Origin: Hymenobacter cellulosilyticus
Lineage (GTDB): Bacteria; Bacteroidota; Bacteroidia; Cytophagales; Hymenobacteraceae
Assembly: GCF_022919215.1 (NCBI RefSeq)
Contig: NZ_CP095046.1
Coordinates: 4,330,501 to 4,394,500, forward strand
DNA length: 64,000 nt
Direction: 5' to 3'
Part shown: one piece after another, positions 1-9,100 of the stretch
Position numbering within the stretch: position 1 is the first letter of the stretch
Layout: every line of letters starts with the position of its first letter
Notes under the pieces: generated by a model
Seen by the model: only the letters and a program-made list of their open reading frames with translations
What the model was told of the DNA's origin: nothing
The model's database searches: none
Translations under genes and position numbers: made by a program

Positions 1-1
1 A

Positions 2-202
<201 letters not shown>

Positions 203-519
203 GGCGGCCGGGGGCCGTTGCAAGTTGCCCCTGCGTTGAATACCGCTTCGGAAGTACTTACGTAGCCCTCGGGTTCACAAACAAAATCGAAACTCGGGCA
301 AGGCACTCTTTCATAGGCACTTCGTTCTACGCCTCCGCCGGTATCCTATCTAGGTTGGGCAGCCGCTCTAGTTGGTGCTCTTTCCTGATACTATTTTTTC
401 GATATGCCGTGGTACTATGGATGTGTGACTAATTGCCGCTCTTGTAACCCTATTAGCACCCAGTCAGTAAAGAGAGACACAACCTTTGTTTCTACTACAC
501 CTAATTTACTGACCCACTC
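203..519. other. Intergenic stretch with no recognised gene
   Basis: About 317 bases between the flavoprotein tail and the DUF2383 gene. No frame here looks protein-coding, and I see no RNA gene or strong hairpin. The bases AACCTTTG near 482-489 resemble a Bacteroidota -7 box but lack the leading T and have no partner -33 TTG at the right distance, so I do not call a promoter. Confidence 0.5.
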
Positions 520-975
520 ATGGAAGCCAAAGCAACCCAAGCCCTGCTCAACGAACTGCTCGAAACTCTGAAAGACGGCGAAAAAGGCTATTCTACCGCT
601 ACTGTCGATGTAGAAGATCATGACCTGAAGCAGGTATTTAAGAAATACGCCGTGCAGCGCGACGGTTTCCTGACCGAGCTGGAAGACCAGATGCACCAGC
701 TCAACCTGAAAGCCGATGAGGAAAGCTCTATTACGGGCACCGTACACCGCGCCTTCATCAACCTGAAAGCCGCCATTACCAGCAAAAGCCGGGAAAGCAT
801 TCTGAATGAGTGCGAGCGGGGTGAAGACTACGCCGTAAAAGCCTACCAGACGGCTCTGAAAGCCGAGGGACTGCCCGGTCAGCTGAAGACCATCATCGAA
901 AAGCAATACCAGGGCATCCAGGAAGCTCACAACGAAATTCGCTCCCTGCGCGACGCGGCTTCGGCCTCGAAGTAA
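520..975 (+). CDS. PA2169-type four-helix-bundle protein (DUF2383)
   Basis: A 151-residue soluble, charged, almost wholly alpha-helical protein. The N-terminal part (residues about 1-115) has the DUF2383/PA2169 pattern: a helix with LLNELLETLKDGEKGY, then VKKYAxQRDGFLTEL-like and RAFINLKAAI segments, and a late ECERGED element that carries ferritin-like acidic residues. The family adopts a ferritin-like fold and often goes with stress responses, but its biochemical role is not established. There is no signal peptide or membrane segment. The gene stands alone and ends 22 bases before a strong terminator it shares with the convergent helicase gene. Confidence 0.85.
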   Translation: MEAKATQALLNELLETLKDGEKGYSTATVDVEDHDLKQVFKKYAVQRDGFLTELEDQMHQLNLKADEESSITGTVHRAFINLKAAITSKSRESILNECERGEDYAVKAYQTALKAEGLPGQLKTIIEKQYQGIQEAHNEIRSLRDAASASK

Positions 976-996
976 TCCGATTAAACTTAAGTGCAT

Positions 997-1030
997 AAAA
1001 AAAGCCCCGCCAGTTTTGGCGGGCTTTTTT
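997..1030. terminator. Bidirectional intrinsic terminator
   Basis: An A-tract, the stem AGCCCCGCCA/TGGCGGGCT (imperfect at one base) around a short TTT-rich loop, and a T-tract. It lies between the stop codons of two convergent genes (DUF2383 on plus, helicase on minus) and can stop transcription from both sides. Confidence 0.85.
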
Positions 1031-1086
1031 GAGTTGAAGCTGAATGGTAGTCAGTACTGCCGACTACCATTCACTCATGCTTTAGT

Positions 1087-3060
1087 TTATTCGTCGAAGT
1101 CCTGACGCGGACGGGGAGCCGGACCTTCGCTGCGGTTGCCGCCACGGAAGCCGCCACCGTCGTTGTCGCGCTTGCCTTTGTAGCCGCCACCGTAGGAGCT
1201 GCCACCGTCACGGTTGCCTTTGTAGCCACCGCCGTAGGAGCTACCACCGCTGTTGCCGCCGCGGTAGCCACCTTCGCGGTTGCCGCCAAACGAGCCGCCA
1301 CCGCGGTTGAAGCCACCTTCGCGACGCTCACCGTACGAACCGCCCCGGTTGCCACCGAAGCCGCCTTCGCGACGCTCGCCGCCAAAGCCACCGCTGCGGC
1401 GCGGACGATCTTCGCCGCCACCAAATCCGCCGGGGCCGCGGGTGTTGCCTTCCTGCTGCGCATCGCCTTCCTGGCGGGGCGTAGCAATGTTGAACGACAC
1501 GGGACGACCCTGAATCGAGGTGCGGCCCAGCTTGGTGGTGATTTCCTCCGCAAACTCCGAAGGCACTTCCACAAAGCTAAACTTGTCGTAGAGGGCAATG
1601 TCACCGACTTTGCTGCCGGTCAGGGCCGTATTTTCGGCAATCAAGTCTACGATGTCGCGGGGATGAACCCGATCTTTCTTGCCCATGGTCACGAACAGAC
1701 GGGTGAAGCCCGGACGCACGGCGCCTTGCTGGCGGCCGGCTTCGAGGCTCTTCTCAGCCTGCTTGTCTTCCTTCATCGTCATGCGGAGCAGCGCGGCCGC
1801 CACGTCCAGCGACGTGATGTCCTCTTCCTGATCCAGCAGACGCTGCACGCGGGCAACGTACTTCTCCAGCTTGCCCTTCTCAATGATGTCCTTGATCTGA
1901 GCCAGGAACAGCGTGGTTTTAACCTCCGACACATCCTCAAACGAAGGAATACGCTCCTGCTTGATGTTGGCCTTGGTGAAGCGCATGATGTCGCGCAGCT
2001 TGTAGATGTCGCGGCCGCTCACGAAAGTGAAGGCCTTACCCAGCTTACCAGCGCGGCCGGTGCGGCCGATGCGGTGCACATAGTATTCTTCGTCGGCGGG
2101 CAGGTCGTAGTTTACTACGGCTTCCACGTTCTCCACGTCGATACCACGGGCAGCTACGTCGGTTGCTACCAGAATCTCGAGCGTACCCTTACGGAACTTG
2201 TCGAGCGTGTTCTGGCGCTGCTGCTGGCCCATGTCGCCGTGCAAGCCGTCGGCGAAGTAGCCGCGGGCCTGTAGTTCAGCTACGCACTCGTCTACCATGC
2301 GCTTCGTGTTGCAGAATACGATGGTCGACTTGAGGTTGTACATGTCGATGATGCGCGAGAGCACATCCTTCTTCATGGGGTTACGCACCTCGTAGTACAT
2401 CTGCTCGATGTTCGTAACGGTCAGCTCCTGGTGGTTGACTTTTACGATCTGCGGGTTGGTCTGGTACTTTTTGGTGAGCTCCATAATCGGCTTGCTCATC
2501 GTAGCCGAGAAGAACACCGTCTGGCGGTCTTCGGGCATCTTGCTCAGTACCACCTCGATGTCGTCGCGGAAGCCCATGTCGAGCATTTCGTCGGCCTCAT
2601 CGAGGATGATTTTCTTTACCTGGTCCAGCTTCAGCGTACCACGCTCCAGGTGGTCCATTACCCGGCCGGGCGTACCGATTACGATCTGCACACCGCGCTC
2701 CAGGGCCTGGAACTGACGGTCATAGCTCTGGCCACCGTAGATTGGCACTACGGCTAGACCACGCTTGTATTTGCCGAGCTTCTGAATTTCGCCCGATACC
2801 TGTACGGCCAGCTCACGCGTGGGGCACAGAATCAGAACTTGTACGGCTTTGCTGTTGGTGTCAACGCCTTCGATGGCGGGAATGCCAAAAGCAGCGGTTT
2901 TGCCGGTACCCGTCTGGGCCTGGCCAATAACATCCTGGCCGGCCAGCAGAACTGGAATGGCGGCCGTTTGAATGGGTGATGCTTCTTCGTAGCCGAGGTC
3001 GGCAATGGCGCGCATCAATTCCTCGGAGAGGTTTAGCTCTTCAAATTTTACTTTTTCCAT
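1087..3060 (-). CDS. deaD: DEAD-box ATP-dependent RNA helicase with DbpA domain and RGG-rich tail
   Basis: A 657-residue helicase that unwinds RNA duplexes, as in ribosome assembly or mRNA turnover, particularly at low temperature. In order: a Q-motif region (LGYEEASPIQ), Walker A AQTGTGKT, DEAD box LDEADEMLD, SAT motif, second RecA lobe with VATDVAARGIDVENV and HRIGRTGRAGK, a DbpA-type RNA-binding domain (about residues 470-550), and a tail of about 110 residues made of Gly, Arg, Ser and Tyr in repeated GGF/RREGGF/GGYKG units. I chose the ATG at 3060 (MEKVKFEEL) because it begins the conserved core; the open frame runs 28 codons further upstream with no homology. A TACCTTTG box lies about 180 bases upstream. 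Close linkage with a cold-shock gene fits a cold-response role. deaD/csdA-like; the exact subfamily is inferred. Confidence 0.93.
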   Translation of the reverse strand: MEKVKFEELNLSEELMRAIADLGYEEASPIQTAAIPVLLAGQDVIGQAQTGTGKTAAFGIPAIEGVDTNSKAVQVLILCPTRELAVQVSGEIQKLGKYKRGLAVVPIYGGQSYDRQFQALERGVQIVIGTPGRVMDHLERGTLKLDQVKKIILDEADEMLDMGFRDDIEVVLSKMPEDRQTVFFSATMSKPIMELTKKYQTNPQIVKVNHQELTVTNIEQMYYEVRNPMKKDVLSRIIDMYNLKSTIVFCNTKRMVDECVAELQARGYFADGLHGDMGQQQRQNTLDKFRKGTLEILVATDVAARGIDVENVEAVVNYDLPADEEYYVHRIGRTGRAGKLGKAFTFVSGRDIYKLRDIMRFTKANIKQERIPSFEDVSEVKTTLFLAQIKDIIEKGKLEKYVARVQRLLDQEEDITSLDVAAALLRMTMKEDKQAEKSLEAGRQQGAVRPGFTRLFVTMGKKDRVHPRDIVDLIAENTALTGSKVGDIALYDKFSFVEVPSEFAEEITTKLGRTSIQGRPVSFNIATPRQEGDAQQEGNTRGPGGFGGGEDRPRRSGGFGGERREGGFGGNRGGSYGERREGGFNRGGGSFGGNREGGYRGGNSGGSSYGGGYKGNRDGGSSYGGGYKGKRDNDGGGFRGGNRSEGPAPRPRQDFDE

Positions 3061-3238
3061 GTCTTGGTTAGATGGAATGAGAGACACTAGCTCTGAAAAC
3101 AGCGGATTCAGCGACGTTCCTCTCCCACTCAACAACAACGACAAGCGACGGAAGCAACGGACGGAAGACGAAGGCGGCCAGCCTATTAGATTACAGCAGC
3201 CTATGCTGCGCGGAACATGGCCGTTCTCAATGCGGCTG

Positions 3239-3246
3239 CAAAGGTA
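3239..3246 (-). promoter_or_regulatory. Candidate -7 box (TACCTTTG) of the helicase gene
   Basis: Read on the minus strand the site is TACCTTTG, an exact match to the Bacteroidota -7 consensus TAnnTTTG. No clear -33 TTG precedes it. It would give the helicase mRNA a 5' leader of about 170 bases, which is common for cold-regulated helicases. Confidence 0.5.
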
Positions 3247-3470
3247 CGTATTTTCTGCGAAAAAAGATACGTAGCAGGCATTTTAGCTAATTCTTATTCC
3301 TTTTAAAAGGGGATGATGTACCGGGACAGAGTGCAGTAGTAAAGCCTAAAGCCCTCACTCCTCCGTCTCGGCTAGCTGTAACCCAGGGCTCCCCATAGAA
3401 GTTCAGCAGTATAGCAATATAGCCGCTACCAGCTTGGCCCTCAGTGCGCTACTGATAGGGCCAGAAATGC

Positions 3471-3498
3471 AAAAAAGCCTGCGCAAGCAGGCTTTTTT
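3471..3498 (-). terminator. Intrinsic terminator of the cold-shock gene
   Basis: Perfect 12-base arms AAAAAAGCCTGC / GCAGGCTTTTTT around a GCAA tetraloop, 29 bases past the stop codon of the cold-shock gene. Confidence 0.9.
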
Positions 3499-3526
3499 GG
3501 TTCACTTGCGAGAAGTGAGACGGTAA

Positions 3527-3718
3527 TTAAACCAAAGATACCTTTACGGCATTCAGGCCTTTTTTACCTTGTGCAACGTCGAATTGCACTTTGTCGTTCT
3601 CACGAATTTCGTCGACCAGGTCACTTACGTGTACGAAGATGTCCTGACCATTTTCGTCAGATTTAATGAAACCAAAGCCCTTGGTGTCATTGAAGAATTT
3701 TACTGTTCCTGTTTGCAT
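3527..3718 (-). CDS. Cold-shock protein, CspA family
   Basis: A 63-residue single cold-shock domain, the usual length for the family. It binds single-stranded RNA/DNA as an RNA chaperone. Both nucleic-acid motifs are present: RNP1 as KGFGFIK and RNP2 as DIFVHVSDL, with the starting TGTVKFFN strand. The gene has its own terminator and a TATCTTTG box about 106 bases upstream of the ATG, leaving a leader long enough for RNA-based temperature control as in E. coli cspA, although I cannot show such a structure. The neighbouring DEAD-box helicase on the same strand is a common partner in cold adaptation. Confidence 0.95.
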   Translation of the reverse strand: MQTGTVKFFNDTKGFGFIKSDENGQDIFVHVSDLVDEIRENDKVQFDVAQGKKGLNAVKVSLV

Positions 3719-3824
3719 GAGGATATTGTATGGATGTCATTCAAGCAAAGTGGCCATGATATCTGTTGTAGCTCTTTGCAGAACGAATAGCAGAATAATG
3801 AAGCACATTATCTTAAACTTGAAC

Positions 3825-3832
3825 CAAAGATA
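3825..3832 (-). promoter_or_regulatory. Candidate -7 box (TATCTTTG) of the cold-shock gene
   Basis: On the minus strand this is TATCTTTG, an exact TAnnTTTG match, about 106 bases before the cold-shock start codon. No convincing -33 TTG was seen. The rest of 3833-4114 holds nothing I recognise. Confidence 0.5.
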
Positions 3833-4114
3833 CGCATTCTGACCGTAACGGTTCGTATTAGGCTGCATTATGGTTTTGCTTGCCCGACGGCCTTTGCTGA
3901 TAAAGTGCCCTTATCAGCCTGCAAACGCCACTTATTGACCGATGATTTTTAAAGATTTTTTTGTACAACTCGGCGGTCCTTCCCGTAAACAGGGCCTCTA
4001 CCCAGCAAAAAGCCGTCAAAAGGCCCAGCTGCAGCAAAGCTTCTTTCTAACGTATTACCTCACCCCTGCACCGCTGAGGTTACCTACTTACTTGCTCTAG
4101 TTTCCTCGCCTATT

Positions 4115-4534
4115 ATGACCGCCACGCCCGAGTCCTTCCGCTTTTCCCGTTTGCTTACCGTGGTTGAGGCTGATATTGATGAGCTGAATCACGTTAATAA
4201 TGTGCAGTACGTGCAGTTTGTGCAGGATACGGCCGCGGCCCACTGGCTCACGGCCTTTCCGGCGGGCGAGCGGGAGCAGTATATCTGGGTGGTGCTGGAA
4301 CACTGGGTGCGCTATCACAAGCCCGCCTTCCTGGGTGAGGAGCTGCGCTGCACTACCTGGATTGGGGAAGTGCGCGGGGCGCAGTCGCAGCGCTTCGTGC
4401 GCATCGAGCGGGCCACGGACGGAGTGCTGCTCTGCGAGGCCGAAACGCAGTGGGTGCTGTTGGACCCGGCCACCCAGCGCCCGAAGCGGGTGACGCCGGA
4501 GGTGGAAGAGCGGCTGCGGGTGGCAGTGGGGTAA
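4115..4534 (+). CDS. Hotdog-fold acyl-CoA thioesterase (4-hydroxybenzoyl-CoA thioesterase/YbgC-FadM type)
   Basis: A 139-residue cytosolic protein of the single-hotdog thioesterase family, which hydrolyses acyl-CoA thioesters. The N-terminal motif VVEADIDELNHVNNVQYVQF carries the catalytic Asp and the HVNN signature of the 4HBT/YbgC/FadM group; VVLEHWVRYHKPAFLGEEL is the next conserved strand-helix unit, followed by ERATDGVLLCEAET. The length is typical. The natural acyl substrate cannot be read from sequence. It has no operon partner: the next gene is convergent, with only six bases between the stop codons. Confidence 0.88.
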   Translation: MTATPESFRFSRLLTVVEADIDELNHVNNVQYVQFVQDTAAAHWLTAFPAGEREQYIWVVLEHWVRYHKPAFLGEELRCTTWIGEVRGAQSQRFVRIERATDGVLLCEAETQWVLLDPATQRPKRVTPEVEERLRVAVG

Positions 4535-4540
4535 GAGAGG

Positions 4541-5095
4541 CTAAAACAGATGCTGATTCACTTCCTTCCTGGTGCTGACTTGCAGAACTCCTTGGCGGAG
4601 CTCCAGCCGGACTTCTCTCCACATCATGTAGTCGAGCGCCGCTTTCTTGGGAAAGTCATTTTTAGCAGGGTCAATTTTGCGGTATACCCAGGCCGTAGCC
4701 GCACCATCATCCATTCCGCTTATGGATTCCAAGTAAGTGGTGCTGGATTGATAATAGTCGGATGCCTTCTGAATTAGCTCACAATTCGAAGCTAAGTCCA
4801 TATCAGTGACGCCAACTATCCGCTCATACTTTCCCGTTAGCCACGAATAGTGCATACCAACGGCGTAGGCGCTTTGGGGCCGGTAGCGTGTATGATTAAC
4901 CTCGGAGGCTTCCACATAGTCGAAGTTACAAGCGGCCTTCATATCGACTTCCCTGATGGAGGTGATATCCAAGTCCCGCATCTGTAGCTCACCAAATTTC
5001 CGCATAAGAAGGTATTTCCGATGCGTTTTTGCAGCGGCAGCTAAGAGTATTGCCGCGACCAGAAACAGAGCCAGGCGTTTTGCGGTGGTAGTCAT
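4541..5095 (-). CDS. Unknown secreted or membrane-anchored protein
   Basis: I do not recognise this 184-residue protein. It starts with a short basic stretch and a hydrophobic helix (LALFLVAAILLAAAA, residues about 8-22) that should be a signal peptide or membrane anchor without a lipobox cysteine. The remainder is a mixed-charge soluble domain with two cysteines and aromatic-rich segments (HYSWLTGKYERIVGV, WVYRKIDP). It is followed upstream on the same strand by two further small unknown genes, with gaps of 68 and 115 bases, so the three may be linked, but no shared promoter was found. Confidence 0.6.
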   Translation of the reverse strand: MTTTAKRLALFLVAAILLAAAAKTHRKYLLMRKFGELQMRDLDITSIREVDMKAACNFDYVEASEVNHTRYRPQSAYAVGMHYSWLTGKYERIVGVTDMDLASNCELIQKASDYYQSSTTYLESISGMDDGAATAWVYRKIDPAKNDFPKKAALDYMMWREVRLELRQGVLQVSTRKEVNQHLF

Positions 5096-5163
5096 TAAGT
5101 ACTAAAGCGTGGAAACCTTTCGAGGCCTGTTGAGAATGAGCAACGACTTATCGTGGACTAGGT

Positions 5164-5526
5164 TTAGCCCCCTACTTCTACCCCACCCAGGGTTTGCAAG
5201 GCCTCGGCAACTAGCTGCATCATGTCGGACTGACCGGGCGATGTAGTGAGCCAAAGCAGCTTTTGGCCTTCGTACTCCATCTTGACCAGCTGAATGGCTC
5301 GGTAGCGCGACCTTCTCAACCAGCCCACACCTATGTCCCGGGGATGAGTTAGCAAATAAGAATACTGCGGTGTAGTATTGGCCGGCGGTATTTCAGCAGG
5401 AGGGTTCAGTGGCCAGCCGACAATTAACTTAATTCTTATCTGGTGCCTTCTGAATACTGCTGCCAGAATTTCTTCTCCCGGAGGAAATTGCTCTGAAAAC
5501 GCAAATGCAAGTCTAGATATGCCCAT
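5164..5526 (-). CDS. Small unknown protein, probable paralogue of its upstream neighbour
   Basis: A 120-residue soluble protein with no recognised family. Its N-terminus (MGISRLAFAFSEQFPPGEEI, then VFRRHQIRIKL) and its C-terminus (ALQTLGGVE) line up with those of the gene at 5642-6037 (MGLFITKFEF, VFEKYHIHLEV, AILPDLGGVE), with similar spacing between. They look like diverged tandem duplicates. The middle contains an RRSRYRAIQLVKMEYEG segment. No signal peptide or membrane helix is seen. Function unknown. Confidence 0.6.
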   Translation of the reverse strand: MGISRLAFAFSEQFPPGEEILAAVFRRHQIRIKLIVGWPLNPPAEIPPANTTPQYSYLLTHPRDIGVGWLRRSRYRAIQLVKMEYEGQKLLWLTTSPGQSDMMQLVAEALQTLGGVEVGG

Positions 5527-5641
5527 TATAGTAAGCTCAGTTGCTACTGAAGAATTGGCTTGCGCCCCGCGTAATGTTGTGCACTATGAATTATTAAATT
5601 CGCTCACGCATACAGAGTAACAATAAGGTGCTCTATCAGCA

Positions 5642-6037
5642 TTATTTGATCTTTTTCTTTTCCCACCACTTGTACTCTACGCCACCTAAGTCTGGCAGAA
5701 TAGCAAACAGCATATTACGTATAATATGGCTTCTGTCGAAGGGTTCGAACCAGATATCAAGTAGTCTCCGGCCATCCGATTCACTTGTAAATACATTAAC
5801 CGAGCCGTAGCGCCGAAGCTTGCGGGTGGTAATGTCACAAATGGTTGGATATGACAATGACGCTCTGAAACTGTCTGTTTCAGTGGCTTCAATTAACTTA
5901 TCAGATTCTTCAGCCAGCGTGGCTTGCTCCTGATGCACCTCCAGGTGGATGTGATATTTCTCAAAAACCCTCGTCACCATATCCTCCAACGAAGGCCGGC
6001 GACCTGTAAATTCAAACTTGGTTATAAACAGGCCCAT
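5642..6037 (-). CDS. Small unknown protein, probable paralogue of its downstream neighbour
   Basis: A 131-residue soluble protein, unrecognised. It shares with the 5164-5526 product the opening MG-hydrophobic-F pattern, the VFEKYHIHLEV element at about residues 24-34 and the ending LGGVE motif. A block TRKLRRYGSVNVFTSESDGRRLLDI parallels the RRSRYRAIQLVKMEYEGQKLLWL block of the paralogue, so the similarity runs the whole length. The tail is very basic (EKKKIK). Base composition is visibly less GC-rich than in the flanking helicase genes, which may point to acquisition or weak selection. Confidence 0.6.
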   Translation of the reverse strand: MGLFITKFEFTGRRPSLEDMVTRVFEKYHIHLEVHQEQATLAEESDKLIEATETDSFRASLSYPTICDITTRKLRRYGSVNVFTSESDGRRLLDIWFEPFDRSHIIRNMLFAILPDLGGVEYKWWEKKKIK

Positions 6038-6171
6038 AGCGGAGTAACTTAAGCGAATACAGCAGTAGTTTAGGAGTCGACTATATAGTAGCTCACCAGC
6101 GGCAATCTAGGCATTAGGGCCGGTTTCCCGGAGCTTATCAAGTATCTTGCGGGCCGCTTTTCCCTCCCGCA

Positions 6172-9100
6172 ATGCCCGCCACGTTTCGCATCTACTCGTC
6201 CTCTGCCGGCTCCGGCAAAACCTACCAGCTGACCAAGGAATACCTGAAGCTGGCCCTGGGCTCCGAGGACCCGGCTTACTTCAAGAGCATTCTGGCGATT
6301 ACCTTCACCAACGACGCGGCGGGTGAGATGAAGGAGCGCATTATCAGCGCCCTACGCAGCTTTGCCTACCCCGACGATGCCCAGCAGCAGGACGCGCTGC
6401 TCGGCGACATTGCCCGGGAGCTGGCCGAGGAAGGCCTGCTGCCCAAGCGGGCCGAAACGCCTGAGGAGCAACGGCAGGAGCTGCGGCGGCGGGCGGCGGC
6501 CACCTTCCGGCTGGTGCTCTATCACTACGCCGACTTCGGGGTGAGCACCATCGACTCCTTCGTGCAGCGCATCGTGCAGGCCTTTACCCGGGAGCTGGGC
6601 TTGCCGGCCACGTTTGAGGTGGAGCTCGACGGCGACGCGGTGTTGCAAAGCGCGGTGGCTCTGCTGCTGGACCGCGTCAATCGGGACCCCAACGCGGCCC
6701 TGCTCAGCCGCTCCCTGGCCGACTACGCCCTGAGCAAGGCCGACGAGGGCCGCAGCTGGAATAACCTCTCAGACGAGCTGGTCCAGTTCGGGCGCTTTCT
6801 GCTGAGTGAGCCGGTGCACGAGGCCGTGACCCAGCTGCAGAAGATGTCGTTGCAGGACTACCGGCGGCTGCACGAGACCCTACGCAAGCGCAAGGAAGTT
6901 ATTGAGGGCAAGTTTCAGCTGGCAGCCCTACAAGCCATTGTGGCCCTAGAAACGGCCGGCGTGACCGAAGCGGACTTGTACCAGGGCAAAAACGGCATCA
7001 TCGGCTATTTCACCAAGTGGGAAGAGCGGCTGTTGCCCGACAAGGAAGCCAACAGCTACGTGCGGGCCACTTTCGAGCAGGATAAGTGGTACAGCGGCAA
7101 GGTAAAAACCGCCGCCGACAAGCAGCGCGTGGACGCGGTGAAAGAGGAAGTGACCCGCTACTACCTGGAGCTGGAAAACCTGCGGGCTACGCTGCTCTCC
7201 GACTACATTCTGGTCAACGGCATGCTGCCTTACCTGTTTCACGTGTCCTTGCTGAGCGAGCTGAGCAAAGCCGTAGACCAGCTCAGCCGGGAACGGGGCG
7301 TGGTGCTCATTGCCGAGTTTAACCGCCGCATTGCCAGCATCGTGCTGCGGGAGCCGGTGCCCTTCCTCTACGAGCGGATGGGGGAACGGTACCTGCACCT
7401 GCTCATCGACGAGTTTCAGGACACCTCCGTGCTGCAGTGGAACAACCTGCTGCCGCTGGTGGAAAACGCCGTGTCGACCGGCAACCTGTCCTTGGCCGTG
7501 GGCGACGCCAAGCAGGCTATTTACCGCTGGCGGGGCGGGGAAATGGAGCAGATTCTGCGTTTGCACAAAAACGAAACGCAGTACCTCTACGGCCGCGTGG
7601 CCGACGAAGAGCTGCGCGGGCTGCTGCAGGACCGCTACTACACCCTGGACCAGGCCCTGACGCCCGAGCACCTGAACACCAACTACCGCTCAGCCCCGGA
7701 AATCATCCAGTTCAACAACGACTTTTTCGGGCAGGTAAGCAGCACCCACCCGCAGCTGCCCCTGGTGCAAAGCATTTACGATGAACACTTTGGCCAGCAG
7801 ACGCCCGGCGGTGGGGAGGCCGGCCACGTGGAACTGCTCTTCACCGAGGACGAGGCCCCGGCCCGGCGCTACGACCCGGTAACGGGCGACTACACCACGG
7901 AAATTCTCCCCGGTGTGGGCCCCGACGAGGTATTCGACTACGAAGCCAGCACGCTCTACCTGACCCTGCAATTGGTGGAGCAGGCCATGCAGGATGGGTT
8001 TCGGCTCCAGGACATTGCCGTGCTCTGCCGCCGCCGCGACAGTAGCCGCCGGGTAGCTAAGTTCCTGAAAGAGCGGGGCTACCCCATTATTTCGGCCGAC
8101 TCCTTGTCTCTCGAGTTTGCCGAGGTGGTGAACCTGCTGGTGGCCTTGTTCCGGGTGCTGAACCGCCCCGCCGACACCCTGGCCCGGGCCGAAGCCCTGC
8201 TCCTGGTAGATAAAGTAGTGCGGCAGCTGGCTCCCACCCCGGCCCGGGCCCGCCACATTGCCACGCTGGCTAATGCTGAAAAAGCCCAGGACTTTTTCGA
8301 CGAGCTGCGCATGCTAGGCTACGACGTGCGGGAACGAGAAACCGGCAACCTGGGCCTCTACGAGCTGACCGAGCGGCTGATGGGCACCTTCGGGCTGCTG
8401 GGCCGCAACGAGGAAAGTGAGTACCTGTTCCGCTTTCTGGATTTGACGCTGGAATACAGCCTGCGCTTTGGCAACAACCTCAACAACTTTCTGGCTTACT
8501 GGGAACAGAAGAAAAGCGCGTTGAGCATCAACGCCCCGGCCGGGCGCGACGCCATTACTATTACCACGGTGCATAAGGCCAAGGGCCTGGCCTACGGGGT
8601 GGTCATCGTGCCCTTCGCCGACTGGAGCCTGACGCCCTACCGCGGCACTCTGCTCTGGGGGCAGCTGCCGGAGGATGCCAAGCCGGTGCCCGAAATGCCG
8701 CCCATTGCGGTAGTCAGCCAGACCCAGGCCTTGCTGCGCACTCCGCTGGCCCAGCAATACACCGAGGAGCTGGAAAAAACGTTTCTGGAAGGCCTCAACA
8801 TGCTTTATGTGGCCTTCACCAGGCCCCGGCACCGGCTCTACGTCATCAGCCGCCGGCCTAAGCTCACTAAGGCAGTTAAAGAACTGGAGCCAACAACCAG
8901 CGCGGAGCTGGCCAAAACCGTGGCCGAGCTGCTGCACCGCTACCTGCTGACTACCGGCCACTGGAACGACGAGCGCACGGCCTATACCCTGGCCGACAGC
9001 CACAACTTCGTGCCCCGGCTCAAGACCCGGGAGGTTACGGAAACTTACCCGCTGGCCAACCTTTCGAGCACGCCCTGGGAAGAGCGGCTCCGCCTGCGCC

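Noticed and set aside
5735..5770. tRNA-like GGTTCGAACC motif
   Set aside because: It falls inside the unknown gene at 5642-6037, encoding FEPFDR, and no acceptor, D or anticodon stem can be built around it.
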